From contig JGZV01000012.1 of the NCBI GenBank assembly GCA_000741495.1, forward strand, positions 37,602 through 101,601: DNA of 64,000 nucleotides, written 5' to 3'. The position numbers and the translations under genes were made by a program. The first letter of the stretch is position 1; every line of letters starts with the position of its first letter. Of the stretch, positions 1 through 8,312 are shown in pieces. Under the pieces are notes generated by a model that was not told where the DNA came from, searched no databases, and worked only from the letters and a program-made list of their open reading frames with translations. The DNA comes from Bifidobacterium thermophilum. GTDB lineage: Bacteria > Actinomycetota > Actinomycetes > Actinomycetales > Bifidobacteriaceae.

Positions 1-49
1 GTCCAAAGACAAGCTGCCGATTACGCCGACCACGCAGTTTGGGCAAACG

Positions 50-81
50 AAAGGGACCGCCCCAATCGGGACGGCCCCTTT
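50..81 (-). terminator. Terminator of ppa
   Basis: A 14-bp stem with a 4-nt loop lies about 90 nt downstream of the ppa stop. Read on the minus strand, two positions form G-U wobbles and the stem is unbroken; on the plus strand the same positions are A-C mismatches. The asymmetry assigns it to minus-strand transcription. A short T-rich stretch follows. Confidence 0.7.
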
Positions 82-174
82 CCTGAGAGCGTGCGCGTAA
101 AGTTCGATTCGGCATGAAGCCTAGGTGATTGTCATCCGATCCTGAGCCTCAAACCGAAAGCCGAACCGTATGCG

Positions 175-672
175 TCACTTGGCTTCGGAAGCGGCGAGAC
201 GCTCGCGAGCGGCCTTGATTTCGGCTTCGGCCTTGTCCACGCCGGCCCAGAAATCGCCCGGCTTGACTTCCTTGCCCGGTTCCAGAGCCTTGTACTGCTC
301 GAAGAAGTGCTTGATTTCGGCCTTGTGGTACTCGTTGACGTCGTCGATGTCCTTGATGTCGTCGAAACGCACGTCGGCGGGCACGCACAGCACCTTGTCG
401 TCGCCGCCGGCCTCGTCAACCATATGATACAGGCCGACAGCGCGGCACTCGACCACGCAGCCCGGGAACACGGAATTCGGGATCATCACGAGCGCGTCGA
501 GCGGATCGCCGTCCTCGCCCAACGTGCCGTCGATGTAGCCGTAGTCATCCGGGTAGCCCATGGCGGTGAACAGCGTACGATCCAGGAAGACGCGACCGGT
601 CTCATGGTCCACTTCATACTTGTTCTTGGAACCGCGCGGAATCTCCACGACGACATTGAAGGTTTCTGCCAT
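175..672 (-). CDS. ppa: Inorganic pyrophosphatase
   Basis: Soluble family I inorganic pyrophosphatase, which hydrolyses PPi to two phosphates and so pulls biosynthetic reactions forward. The 165 residues match the short bacterial form. Visible hallmarks are the N-terminal [12 protein letters not shown] segment (substrate-binding Lys/Arg/Glu), YGYIDGT, the metal-binding signature DGDPLDALV around residues 55-63 and the later DDKVLCVP segment. The ATG has a strong AAGGAG ribosome site 8 nt upstream. Monocistronic, with its own terminator. Function is secure by family. Confidence 0.97.
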   Translation of the reverse strand: MAETFNVVVEIPRGSKNKYEVDHETGRVFLDRTLFTAMGYPDDYGYIDGTLGEDGDPLDALVMIPNSVFPGCVVECRAVGLYHMVDEAGGDDKVLCVPADVRFDDIKDIDDVNEYHKAEIKHFFEQYKALEPGKEVKPGDFWAGVDKAEAEIKAARERLAASEAK

Positions 673-786
673 TTCGAATCTCCTTGATAGACAACAGGAT
701 TTCCGCTATTCAGGATACTCGGTACCCGGCACGTATGCCACGCGAAACGGACTGTGCAGGATACCGGGTATCGGAAATCCGGGAAA

Positions 787-2919
787 CTACCGCTTGACGC
801 TCAGCACGTGCGCGACGTCGGCCCATGGGGCGAGCGAGACATAATTGTCGTTCGTCCAGGTGAAGGTGCGGTCGGTCAGTTCGTCCACGACGGTGAACGG
901 CTCGCCGGCTGGCAGGCCGAATGCTGTCGGATCGAGGCGGATCATGGACTGGTGCGCCTCATGACCGTCAAGGTTCACGACCACGATCAACGTGTCCGGC
1001 TTGCCGTCCGCCGTGAGTTCGGCGGGCGTATGGCGGGCGAACGCGAGAATATTCGCATCCGGGCTGTCCAGAATCGTCAGATTATGGTAGCTGCGTGTCG
1101 CCGGATGCCGCTTGCGGATTGCGTTAAGCGAGGTGAGCAGCTCGGCGATGCCATACTTGTCGGTCTTGCTCCAGTCACGTACGCGAATCTCATATTCCTC
1201 GGGATTCTCGGGAGCCTGCGTGCCCGGCTGCTGCTTGTTTTCCACCAGCTCGTAGCCGCTGGCGACACCCCAGCTCGGCACGCCCATCGCGGCGAGCACC
1301 GCGCGGATCGCATAGCCGGCGATGCCGTTATCACGCAGATAATCGGTGAGAATGCGATGCGTGGACGGCCAGAACGTGTCATGTTGTGTGTATGCGGCAT
1401 CACTGTTCGCCTCGAACAGGTACTCTTCCAGCTCGCGCTTGGTGTTGCGCCACGGGAAGTAGCAGTCCGACTGGGTGAAGCCGGCGCGGCTCAGCGCGCC
1501 CATCATCGCGGGTGCGGTGAAGGATTCCGCGAGGAACAGCACCTCCGGATGCGTGTGGCGGGTCTGCTCGATGATCCGCTGCCATGCCTGCGCCGGCCAA
1601 CGGTACGGTTCGACTGCGCGGAACGCCGTCACACCGGCTTTCACCCACACGTCCAAGGTGTGGACAATCGCCTTGACAATACCGTCAGGATCGGCATCGA
1701 AATCAAGTGGGACCATATCGTCGCGCTTCGCCTGCTGGTCGAGCGGGGCTGCCGGCGTGCCGTCAGCCTTACGGCGCACCCACTGAGGATGCTTGACAAT
1801 CCACGGATTATCAGGTGACACGAACAACGACACATCAAGCGCCACTTCAAGACCCAGCTCATGGGCCTTCGCCGTGAACGCTCGGACATCATCCATCGTG
1901 CCGAGCGACGGATCCACACTGTCCGCAGCACCGTCAGCCGAGCCGACAGCGTACGGGGAGCCCGGATCGTGGGCACCGGCATGGGCGGCTCCGTTACGGC
2001 CGCGCCGGCCGGTCACACCGATCGGGCTGATCGGAGGCAGGCATACCGTGTCGAAGCCTTCAGCTGCGGCACGTTCCAGACCGGACACTGCAGTGGCAAG
2101 CGTGCCGGGACGCGTGAACCCGGCCGCATCATCATCCACGGCACCCTCGGAACGCGGGAAGAAATCATACCAAGCAGTGAAACTGGACGCAGGACGTTCC
2201 ACGTGGAACGTGCGCGGCGCGCTTCCCGACACACCGTCGCGCAGCGGCTTGGCCTCGTACAACGCCACGACATCATCGCCAGTGGCCGCTGCAAAGCGTT
2301 CCGCAACTGACAGTGCACGGTCATCCAGCGTGTCGGCGGCCTTCTTCAGCGTGCTGCGCTCGCTGGCGGTCAGGTGTGCGTCGCGGGTCGAAGCCCAGCG
2401 GCGCAGCAGAGTTGCGCCGGCATTGAGCATGTTCTCGACATCGTCGTGGGCATCGACTGCCGTTTTGGCTTGCTTGAGCCATACGTCGTACGGGTCGAGC
2501 CATGCTTCGATGCTGACTGTCCAATCGCCCAGCTGGCGTTTGACTGCCGACCAGCCGGACTGCCATGGGCGGGTGTCGCTTGGCTGACCGGCCTGCACGT
2601 CGGCTTCCCAGCGGCTCAGACCGGGGTTGGTGCAGGTCATGGTGCGGCGCATGGTTTCCTTGCCACGCGGGTTGCGTACGATTGCGGTGGCGGCGAGTGT
2701 CAGTCCCTGTTCGGCGGCGAGTTGGGCGCTGACATGGAATTGTTCGCCGAGTTCGACGCGTGCAGCAGTCTCGCCATGCGGAGTGATATCAAAGATTGCG
2801 ATGCGGCCGAAACCGGTGGTCGCGGCGGCTTTGCTTCGGGTCGTGCGTTTGCGTGATGTAGTGGTGTTCGCCGCTGTTGTTGTCGTAGCGGCTGTTGTTG
2901 CCTTCTTCTGTTCGGTCAT
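787..2919 (-). CDS. GlgE-family (GH13) maltosyltransferase homologue with altered active site
   Basis: The 710 residues are colinear with GlgE, the alpha-1,4-glucan:maltose-1-phosphate maltosyltransferase. The order is a low-complexity Thr/Lys N-terminus (1-35), the GlgE N-terminal beta domain (about 38-145), a helical insert, then the GH13 barrel with family motifs YDFFPRSEG (251-259), LPPISPIG (294-301), NPWIVKHPQW (371-380) and GYELVEN (555-561). The acid/base Glu is kept (E465 in FLAESFTAP). The GH13 nucleophile Asp, expected in FRVDNPH, is V436 here (FRAVEPY), and the third catalytic Asp, expected in NTPDILH, is R522 (STHRILT). Known GlgE enzymes need these residues, so this copy is probably not a normal transferase; a glucan-binding or regulatory role is possible. 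No maltokinase or trehalose synthase gene is nearby. A TACAAT hexamer lies 6 nt before the ATG. Confidence 0.8.
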   Translation of the reverse strand: MTEQKKATTAATTTTAANTTTSRKRTTRSKAAATTGFGRIAIFDITPHGETAARVELGEQFHVSAQLAAEQGLTLAATAIVRNPRGKETMRRTMTCTNPGLSRWEADVQAGQPSDTRPWQSGWSAVKRQLGDWTVSIEAWLDPYDVWLKQAKTAVDAHDDVENMLNAGATLLRRWASTRDAHLTASERSTLKKAADTLDDRALSVAERFAAATGDDVVALYEAKPLRDGVSGSAPRTFHVERPASSFTAWYDFFPRSEGAVDDDAAGFTRPGTLATAVSGLERAAAEGFDTVCLPPISPIGVTGRRGRNGAAHAGAHDPGSPYAVGSADGAADSVDPSLGTMDDVRAFTAKAHELGLEVALDVSLFVSPDNPWIVKHPQWVRRKADGTPAAPLDQQAKRDDMVPLDFDADPDGIVKAIVHTLDVWVKAGVTAFRAVEPYRWPAQAWQRIIEQTRHTHPEVLFLAESFTAPAMMGALSRAGFTQSDCYFPWRNTKRELEEYLFEANSDAAYTQHDTFWPSTHRILTDYLRDNGIAGYAIRAVLAAMGVPSWGVASGYELVENKQQPGTQAPENPEEYEIRVRDWSKTDKYGIAELLTSLNAIRKRHPATRSYHNLTILDSPDANILAFARHTPAELTADGKPDTLIVVVNLDGHEAHQSMIRLDPTAFGLPAGEPFTVVDELTDRTFTWTNDNYVSLAPWADVAHVLSVKR

Positions 2920-2925
2920 ACCGCT

Positions 2926-2931
2926 ATTGTA
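2926..2931 (-). promoter_or_regulatory. Putative -10 hexamer of the GlgE-like gene
   Basis: TACAAT on the minus strand ends 6 nt before the ATG, with no clear ribosome site, suggesting a leaderless or near-leaderless transcript. Just upstream, AACG-TTTT-CGTT (about 2935-2946) is a small inverted repeat resembling LacI-family half-sites; that reading is only inference. Confidence 0.45.
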
Positions 2932-3063
2932 TGAACGTTTTCGTTACATGTGCATGATTGACAAGCGCAACATGCGGAAAATTCCCCAGAAATTCAGGTC
3001 TCGTTGCGTTTCCCGCCGCGGTCTGCGCAGAGTGTCCCGTAAACACGGTGCATGGTTGCCGTG

Positions 3064-3109
3064 CTGCTTCCGCCGACGCTGAACAGGCGCTGAGCGTCGG
3101 TAGAAGCAG
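3064..3109 (-). repeat. Palindromic element, copy A, at the 3' end of the asparaginase gene
   Basis: Read on the minus strand, the 5' arm is CTGCTTCTACCGACGCT and the 3' arm AGCGTCGGCGGAAGCAG, around a 12-nt loop. It starts about 13 nt after the asparaginase stop. Its 17-nt 5' arm is identical to that of the hairpin at 35814-35857, in the same orientation relative to the upstream gene. It may act as a terminator or 3' stabiliser, but there is no T tract. Confidence 0.75.
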
Positions 3110-3121
3110 TGGATTGGCGTC

Positions 3122-4129
3122 TCAGTCACGTTGCAGGGTGATTTCACCGGCGATGGAACGACCCATCCATGCGGATAATTCAGAGCCGCTCAGCTCTTGT
3201 GACAGCAGGAACACCACTTTCGCATATGCTGCTTCGAGCGTCATATCGCCGGTGCCGACCGCACCTGCCTGCGCGATGGCGTCGCTGGTTTCATAATGCC
3301 CGAGCAGCACGTTCGCCTGTTCGCATTGCGAGGCGACGATGACGGGGACTCCTGAGTCGAGTGTATCCGTGATGACGTCGGCAAATCCCGGTTCAAGGCT
3401 GGGGATGTTCCCCACGCCGTAGGCGCGTAGTAATACGGCTTCGGGTAGAGGATTGAGCATGGCGGCCAGCCGCTTGGCACTCATGCCGGGAACCGTGTCG
3501 ATGACCGCCACGTCATGCCGCGTGTACGGTTTGGGGTTCGTCCATCCTTCGCCCGGATTGTCGAACGATTCCCACTGCCAAGGCGTGCCTGTGCATGCGA
3601 GCATGCCGGTGGACGGCGAGTTGAAGCCTTCGAACGCCCAGCTTGAGGCTTTGGTCACACGGTTACCGGCGAACAGGTGATGCCCGAAGAACAAGGAAAC
3701 GCCGGTGGCACGACCGCTCAGCGCAGCGTTGAGCGCGCCGGTCACGTTGGCGGTCGCATCGGATTCGATTTTGCCGAGCGGATGCTGGGAACCGGTGAAA
3801 ATCACCGGCTTGCTGAACTCGGTCAGCGCGTACGACAACGCGGCCGCGGAGTAGCTCATCGTATCGGTGCCGTGGAGCACGATGAACGCGTCGGCCTCGT
3901 CGCGATGGGCCCACAGATCGTCGATCATCGACTGCCAGTTTTCCGGGGTCGCGTTCGACGAGTCAATCAGCGGGTCAAGTTCAGTGAGCGTCACGTCGCC
4001 GTCGCGCAGCTCGTCGCTTTCCCCGAGCAGGCGTCGCAGCCATCCGCGCATGTCGGCGCCGGGAACGAGCCCATGGTCGGATTCGATCATGCCGATGGTG
4101 CCACCCGTATAGGTGATATGAATACGCAT
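3122..4129 (-). CDS. ansA: L-asparaginase, type I (cytoplasmic)
   Basis: Hydrolyses L-asparagine to L-aspartate and ammonia. At 335 residues it has the length of type I enzymes. The catalytic triads are visible: TGGTIGM at residues 8-14 (Thr11 is the likely nucleophile) and HGTDTM near residue 90, plus the FTGSQ segment. There is no signal peptide, which supports a cytoplasmic enzyme. It lies 71 nt downstream of an AnsP-like permease on the same strand, so import followed by deamidation of asparagine is the obvious pathway. An intercistronic hairpin (about 4163-4186) separates them. The start at MRIHITYTGG has an AAGGAG site (CAAGGAGACAGG) just upstream. Confidence 0.93.
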   Translation of the reverse strand: MRIHITYTGGTIGMIESDHGLVPGADMRGWLRRLLGESDELRDGDVTLTELDPLIDSSNATPENWQSMIDDLWAHRDEADAFIVLHGTDTMSYSAAALSYALTEFSKPVIFTGSQHPLGKIESDATANVTGALNAALSGRATGVSLFFGHHLFAGNRVTKASSWAFEGFNSPSTGMLACTGTPWQWESFDNPGEGWTNPKPYTRHDVAVIDTVPGMSAKRLAAMLNPLPEAVLLRAYGVGNIPSLEPGFADVITDTLDSGVPVIVASQCEQANVLLGHYETSDAIAQAGAVGTGDMTLEAAYAKVVFLLSQELSGSELSAWMGRSIAGEITLQRD

Positions 4130-4200
4130 CCTGTCTCCTTGCGCTTGCTACTTGACCGTTGCCGGTTTCCAGTATCGCTGGAACCGCGTATATCGTCGGT

Positions 4201-5745
4201 TCAGGCGGCGGCGAAATCGTCGCTCAACTCTTCGATGGAATCCTCATCCTCGTCATTGTCGAGAATCTCGTCCATCAGGCTGCCGTCGATTCGTCCGCGC
4301 ACCGCGTACCAGCCGATAACCATCGCGACCACAACCACGGCGAACATCGCAAGTGTCCACCTACCGGACGTACTCGTGAGATTTGAGATGACGACGATGG
4401 CGAAGAACACGAGCGCCAGATAATCCGTGAACGGTGCTCCCGGCATCCGGTATGCGGGGCGTTGCTCTTTGCCGGCTTTGACGCGTTTGAGGAACGCGAG
4501 ATGGGTCACCAAGATTGACGACCATGTGCCGGCGATGCCGATGCCGGCAAGATTCATGATGATATCGAAGGCGTTGGCGGGCAGCACTGCGTTGAGCACC
4601 ACGCCAATCAGGCCGAGCGCTGACGTGATGATGATGCCGCCGTACGGAATGTGGTTCTTGTTCATGCGGGCGGCGAATTTCGGGCCGGAACCTGCAATCG
4701 CCATCGAGCGCAGTGTGCGGCCGGTCGCGTAGAGGCCGGCGTTGAGCGACGACAGCGCGGCGGTCAGCACCACGACTTGGATGACGTCGCCGGCATGGGG
4801 GATGCCGACACCCGCGAAGAAGGTGACGAATGGTGATTCATTCGACGAATACGCCGTATATGGCAGTACGAGCGCCATGAGAATGACCGAACCGACGTAG
4901 AAGCCGAAAATACGCACGATCATCGAATTGATGGCTTTCGGCAGCACCTGTTGGGCTTCTTTCGCCTCGCCTGCCGCGACACCCACCATTTCGGTGCCGC
5001 CGAATGCGAAGACCACGCCGAGAGTCAGCGCGAACACGGGGGCGATGCCTTCAGGGAAGAATCCGCCGTGCTCGGTGATGTTATGCAGGCCGGCATGGTA
5101 TTGCCCGACCGGGGCGCCGGTGATAATCGCCCAGATGGCGATGACCATGAACGCGAGAATCGTGAATACTTTGATGGCGGCGAACCAGAATTCGGCTTCT
5201 CCGAACGCTTTGACGCTCAACATATTCAGCGCGAATACCGCGGCGAGCGCGCACAGGGCAAGCACCCATTGCGGAATCGCTTTGAACGCCTGCCAGTAGT
5301 GGAAGTAGAGCGCGACCGCGGTGATATCGGCCATCACGGTGGTGGACCAGTCGAGGAAGAACAGCCAGCCGGTGATGTATGCGCCTTTTTCGCCGAGGAA
5401 TTCGCGCGCGTAGGACACGAACGCGCCGGAGGAGGGGCGTCGGATCGCCAGTTCGCCGAGCGCGCGGACCATGAGGAACGCGAAAATGCCGCACACCGCA
5501 TACGCGATGGTCAAGCCGGCGCCGCCTTGGGCGAGGCGTCCGCCCGCGCCGAGGAACAGGCCGGTGCCGATTGAACCGCCGATAGCGATCATCTGGATGT
5601 GGCGTGGCTTGAGGTCTTTGGCGTAGCCGGCGTCGCTTTTATCGACCGCCTGGGTTGTTTGGGCGCTTGGGGTTGCCGCCGTCGCCGATGCTTGAGGCGT
5701 GGGGTTGGCTGGTGCGGGTGACTGCCCGGGGTGTGGTGTTGCCAT
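4201..5745 (-). CDS. AnsP-like amino acid permease (probable L-asparagine importer)
   Basis: Amino acid/polyamine/organocation superfamily, AAT family, about 12 membrane helices. The GGSIGTGLFLGAGGRL segment in helix 1 and the RPSSGAFVSYAREFLGEK block closely resemble E. coli AnsP, and the gene is directly upstream of asparaginase, which supports asparagine as substrate; other polar amino acids cannot be excluded. The N-terminal 55 residues are Pro/Ala/Thr-rich and the C-terminus is a strongly acidic tail (DNDEDEDSIEE), both presumably cytoplasmic. The start is placed at MATPHPG, preceded by AGGA; an in-frame start 18 codons upstream lacks a good ribosome site. A palindrome upstream may be an operator. 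Confidence 0.82.
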   Translation of the reverse strand: MATPHPGQSPAPANPTPQASATAATPSAQTTQAVDKSDAGYAKDLKPRHIQMIAIGGSIGTGLFLGAGGRLAQGGAGLTIAYAVCGIFAFLMVRALGELAIRRPSSGAFVSYAREFLGEKGAYITGWLFFLDWSTTVMADITAVALYFHYWQAFKAIPQWVLALCALAAVFALNMLSVKAFGEAEFWFAAIKVFTILAFMVIAIWAIITGAPVGQYHAGLHNITEHGGFFPEGIAPVFALTLGVVFAFGGTEMVGVAAGEAKEAQQVLPKAINSMIVRIFGFYVGSVILMALVLPYTAYSSNESPFVTFFAGVGIPHAGDVIQVVVLTAALSSLNAGLYATGRTLRSMAIAGSGPKFAARMNKNHIPYGGIIITSALGLIGVVLNAVLPANAFDIIMNLAGIGIAGTWSSILVTHLAFLKRVKAGKEQRPAYRMPGAPFTDYLALVFFAIVVISNLTSTSGRWTLAMFAVVVVAMVIGWYAVRGRIDGSLMDEILDNDEDEDSIEELSDDFAAA

Positions 5746-5853
5746 CGTGTTGCGTTCCTGGTTTCTGTTGGAGGAGCCGTGTCTTTCCCGGTTTCGCACG
5801 TGAATCGGTGCGGTGGGAATGACGTTGGCGGAAGCGTTCGCCCCTCGATTGTG

Positions 5854-5876
5854 TCAAACGTTTGATGGCAATGATA
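5854..5876 (-). promoter_or_regulatory. Putative promoter/operator of the permease-asparaginase unit
   Basis: On the minus strand a TATCAT hexamer (5871-5876) is followed by the perfect 12-bp palindrome TCAAACGTTTGA (5854-5865), which would cover the start point. AACGTT-centred palindromes are typical of LacI-family operators, so a repressor site is plausible. No regulator gene is adjacent. Confidence 0.4.
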
Positions 5877-6110
5877 GCGCGGCGTTGTACCAGGCAGTCG
5901 CATCATCTCACCGACATGTCTAATTCTGCCGGTATCGCTTCTGGGTTGCTGCGCTGCAACCTTGCACCGTATGCGTGGTATGGATTCGATGCGCGCGATC
6001 CGGGTGCTCCCGCGAATCGTTTGGAATCCGCCATGCGCCGGGGCATTCGGGATGGCTTCGGTTATACCGGGTCTTTCCGGCGCCCCGAAGTGCGCGGATA
6101 AGCGGAACGC
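5877..6110. other. Non-coding stretch between permease promoter and small membrane gene
   Basis: Together with the permease leader (5746-5876) this makes about 365 bases without a gene. Beyond the promoter/operator region nothing convincing was seen: no tRNA, no strong hairpin and no ORF with a ribosome site. Confidence 0.5.
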
Positions 6111-6395
6111 CTACCGTTCGATAGTGGTGGTGTCAGTGTGGGCGTCGCGGGTGATGGCATCGTTGTTATCGAATGTGTCATCGTCGTCATCGTCGTCGGG
6201 GGTGGTGCGCATGGCGATGATGACCCACACGGTCAAGGTGAGGCCGATGATGCCGGCGATGATCTCCATGATTGTGGAAGTGCTGGCATGCGATGACGCG
6301 GTGACGATGCCTTGTGCGAGTGATACGGCGGACAGCGATCCGAGCGTGAGTGCGATCAGCGGCGCCATCGGTTGGAGCGGTCGGTACAAAGTCAT
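6111..6395 (-). CDS. Small two-helix membrane protein of unknown function
   Basis: A 94-residue hypothetical protein. Two hydrophobic segments are visible (PLIALTLGSLSAVSLAQGIV and IMEIIAGIIGLTLTVWVIIAM), separated by a short Ser/Thr/His loop. After helix 2 comes a run of seven Asp and a polar tail. The chosen start, MTLYRPLQPM, has AAAGG about 10 nt upstream; an in-frame start 14 codons earlier is possible. I do not recognise a family. It sits alone between the permease and the initiator tRNA. Confidence 0.6.
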   Translation of the reverse strand: MTLYRPLQPMAPLIALTLGSLSAVSLAQGIVTASSHASTSTIMEIIAGIIGLTLTVWVIIAMRTTPDDDDDDDTFDNNDAITRDAHTDTTTIER

Positions 6396-6556
6396 GTTTC
6401 TTACCTTTGCATTGTATTGTCTGGCTATTGGTGGCACATCCGCGGCGAATCTGCGTTCTGGTGCCGTTGACGGGTGCGTGCCTGGACCGTTCCATCGCCT
6501 GAATATGCGAAAACCGTGACCGGCATGCGTCGAATCACGGTTTTCGAAGGATTCCG

Positions 6557-6630
6557 TAGCGGGGCATGGATTTGAACCATGGACCTCTGGGTTATGAGCC
6601 CAGCGAGCTACCGAGCTGCTCCACCCCGCG
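6557..6630 (-). tRNA. Initiator tRNA-Met (CAT)
   Basis: A 74-nt cloverleaf with anticodon CAT. Two features mark it as the initiator: the first base pair is mismatched (C1 with T72) and the anticodon stem carries three consecutive G-C pairs (GGG/CCC) next to the loop. The TTCAAATCC T-loop is present. CCA is not encoded; the genomic sequence after A73 is CGG-like. Confidence 0.95.
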
Positions 6631-6773
6631 TCGGCTGCTTCAAGCAGCAGTTATCTACTTTATCGAACGACAGGGAATTGTCAAATCGGCGTGCCGTTCA
6701 GCTCAGAGCGGATGGTGTGGGACAGCTGTCACGAATGTCCGGATATGCGCCGGAGCCGGTTGGCGGCGCGTGG

Positions 6774-6807
6774 GGTGCTTGTGTGGGGATTCGCTCACAC
6801 AAGCACC
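6774..6807 (+). promoter_or_regulatory. Leader hairpin upstream of metAA
   Basis: A perfect 12-bp stem (GGTGCTTGTGTG / CACACAAGCACC) with a 10-nt loop lies about 100 nt before the metAA start. No T tract follows, so it is not an obvious terminator. It may be part of an attenuator or of an undefined regulatory RNA; no known SAM riboswitch consensus could be aligned by eye. Confidence 0.5.
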
Positions 6808-6909
6808 GATGCCGGGCATAACGGGCCCGACATTACGGTCTGTCCGTCCCGCCCGGTCATATTTCAGCCGACATCAAACACATATCAGGTCAACGGGGAT
6901 AATGGAACC

Positions 6910-8022
6910 ATGCCTATCAAGATTCCAAGCGGCCTGCCCGCACGTGCCATCCTTGACTCCGAGCGCATTTTCGCGCTGGAGAAACCCGAAGCTGAGCGCC
7001 AGCGCGTGCGCCCGCTGCGCCTGGTGATCTTGAATCTCATGCCGAAGAAGATTGAAACCGAGACCCAACTGTTGCGACTGATTTCGAAGTCCCCGCTGCA
7101 GGTCGAGGTCGATTTCATGAAAACCTCAACCCACGAGTCCAAGCATGTCAGCGCCGACCATCTGGTCAAGTTCTACGAGAACCTGGACGCGTTCCGCGAC
7201 AATTATTATGACGGTTTCGTAGTCACCGGAGCGCCGGTGGAGCATCTGGACTTCGAACAGGTTGATTACTGGGATGAGTTCAAAGAGATTCTTGACTGGG
7301 CCGGTTCGCACGTGTTCTCGACGATGTACCTGTGCTGGGGCGCGATGGGCGCCTTGCATTATCGGTACGGTGTACGCAAGCATTTGCTGCCGCAAAAGCT
7401 GTTCGGCGTCTACCCGCAATATCTGCAGGACGAATACTGCTTCCTGACCAACGGGTTCGACGAGATCGCGTTGCAACCGCATTCCCGTCTTGCAGGCGTG
7501 GATGAGGATGATATCGCGGCGAATCCTGATTTGCAGGTGCTCACGTGGGGGCCTGAGTCCGGCCCAGGCCTGATTGCGACACGCGACTTTTCTGAAGTGT
7601 TCGCGCTGGGCCATTGGGAGTACGGCAAGATGACGCTTGCTGAGGAATACGAGCGTGATATGGCCAAGGGGTTGACCAACGTACCGTTCCCGGAAAACTA
7701 TTTCCCGCATGACAATCCCAAGCTCGAACCGCTGTTCAGCTGGCGTGCACACGCGAACCTGCTGTGGCGCAACTGGCTGAACTGGGTGTATCAGACCACG
7801 CCGTACGATTTGCGTGAGGTTCCGCAATTGCGCGCCGAAAAGCGCTTGGGGACGGACCGTTCAATCCGCCATGCGCCGGGAGCCCCGAGGCATGACGGCT
7901 ATGCTCCGTTGCTCGGTGATGGCTATGGTTTGGTCGTGGATAATTATGCTCAGGACGAACGCGTGCGTAACGCCCGCCTCCCTGAGCTGGCTGGGCCTGC
8001 GGGAAACAGCCTTGACGCCTGA
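6910..8022 (+). CDS. metAA: Homoserine O-acetyltransferase, MetA family
   Basis: First committed step of methionine synthesis: acylation of L-homoserine. The 370 residues cover the whole MetA family domain. The nucleophile Cys142 is in the MYLCWGAMG segment and the catalytic His in FALGHWEY. Residue 111 is Glu (TGAPVEHLDFE); in this family Glu111 marks acetyl-CoA users and Gly111 succinyl-CoA users, so an acetyltransferase is predicted. The start is at MPIKIPSGL, which is where the conserved family N-terminus begins; the longer open frame upstream is not conserved and the ribosome site is weak. A terminator follows. Confidence 0.93.
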   Translation: MPIKIPSGLPARAILDSERIFALEKPEAERQRVRPLRLVILNLMPKKIETETQLLRLISKSPLQVEVDFMKTSTHESKHVSADHLVKFYENLDAFRDNYYDGFVVTGAPVEHLDFEQVDYWDEFKEILDWAGSHVFSTMYLCWGAMGALHYRYGVRKHLLPQKLFGVYPQYLQDEYCFLTNGFDEIALQPHSRLAGVDEDDIAANPDLQVLTWGPESGPGLIATRDFSEVFALGHWEYGKMTLAEEYERDMAKGLTNVPFPENYFPHDNPKLEPLFSWRAHANLLWRNWLNWVYQTTPYDLREVPQLRAEKRLGTDRSIRHAPGAPRHDGYAPLLGDGYGLVVDNYAQDERVRNARLPELAGPAGNSLDA

Positions 8023-8043
8023 CAATCTTCCGCGGGTGATTTG

Positions 8044-8095
8044 AAGTGCCGGACAATAGCATGATGACTACTGTTCGGCACTTTGTCATGTTTTA
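8044..8095 (+). terminator. Terminator of metAA
   Basis: An 8-bp outer stem (AAGTGCCG / CGGCACTT) is extended by partial pairing inside and followed by TTTGTCATGTTTT. Confidence 0.75.
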
Positions 8096-8151
8096 CCTAG
8101 AAACGGTTCGAGATTGTGAAAGAAATGTCACCACGACACAGGAAAACGTCG

Positions 8152-8157
8152 TACAAT
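8152..8157 (+). promoter_or_regulatory. Putative -10 hexamer of the atp operon
   Basis: TACAAT lies about 155 nt before atpB. A second candidate, TAAACT, is at 8277-8282. Neither has a convincing -35 box, so the assignment is tentative. Confidence 0.35.
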
Positions 8158-8312
8158 CACCACGTAGCCGTTCGGAGTCGAAGGCAGGCGCCGACCCCGT
8201 CGGTGTCCGACCTCCTCGCCACGCCGTGCGCGTTTGTGCCGTAACCCGCTGGTCACATTCGCTCAGGGCGTTGGGCTAAACTGACAGCTGTTACGAGAAG
8301 TAGGAGGCGTAG

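Noticed and set aside
1..49. 3' end of a gene entering from the left
   Set aside because: A short open stretch exists but is too short to recognise, and the following hairpin pairs best on the minus strand for ppa.
6631..6909. SAM riboswitch before metAA
   Set aside because: Looked for the SAM-I/IV type core with conserved loops; only a simple hairpin was found.
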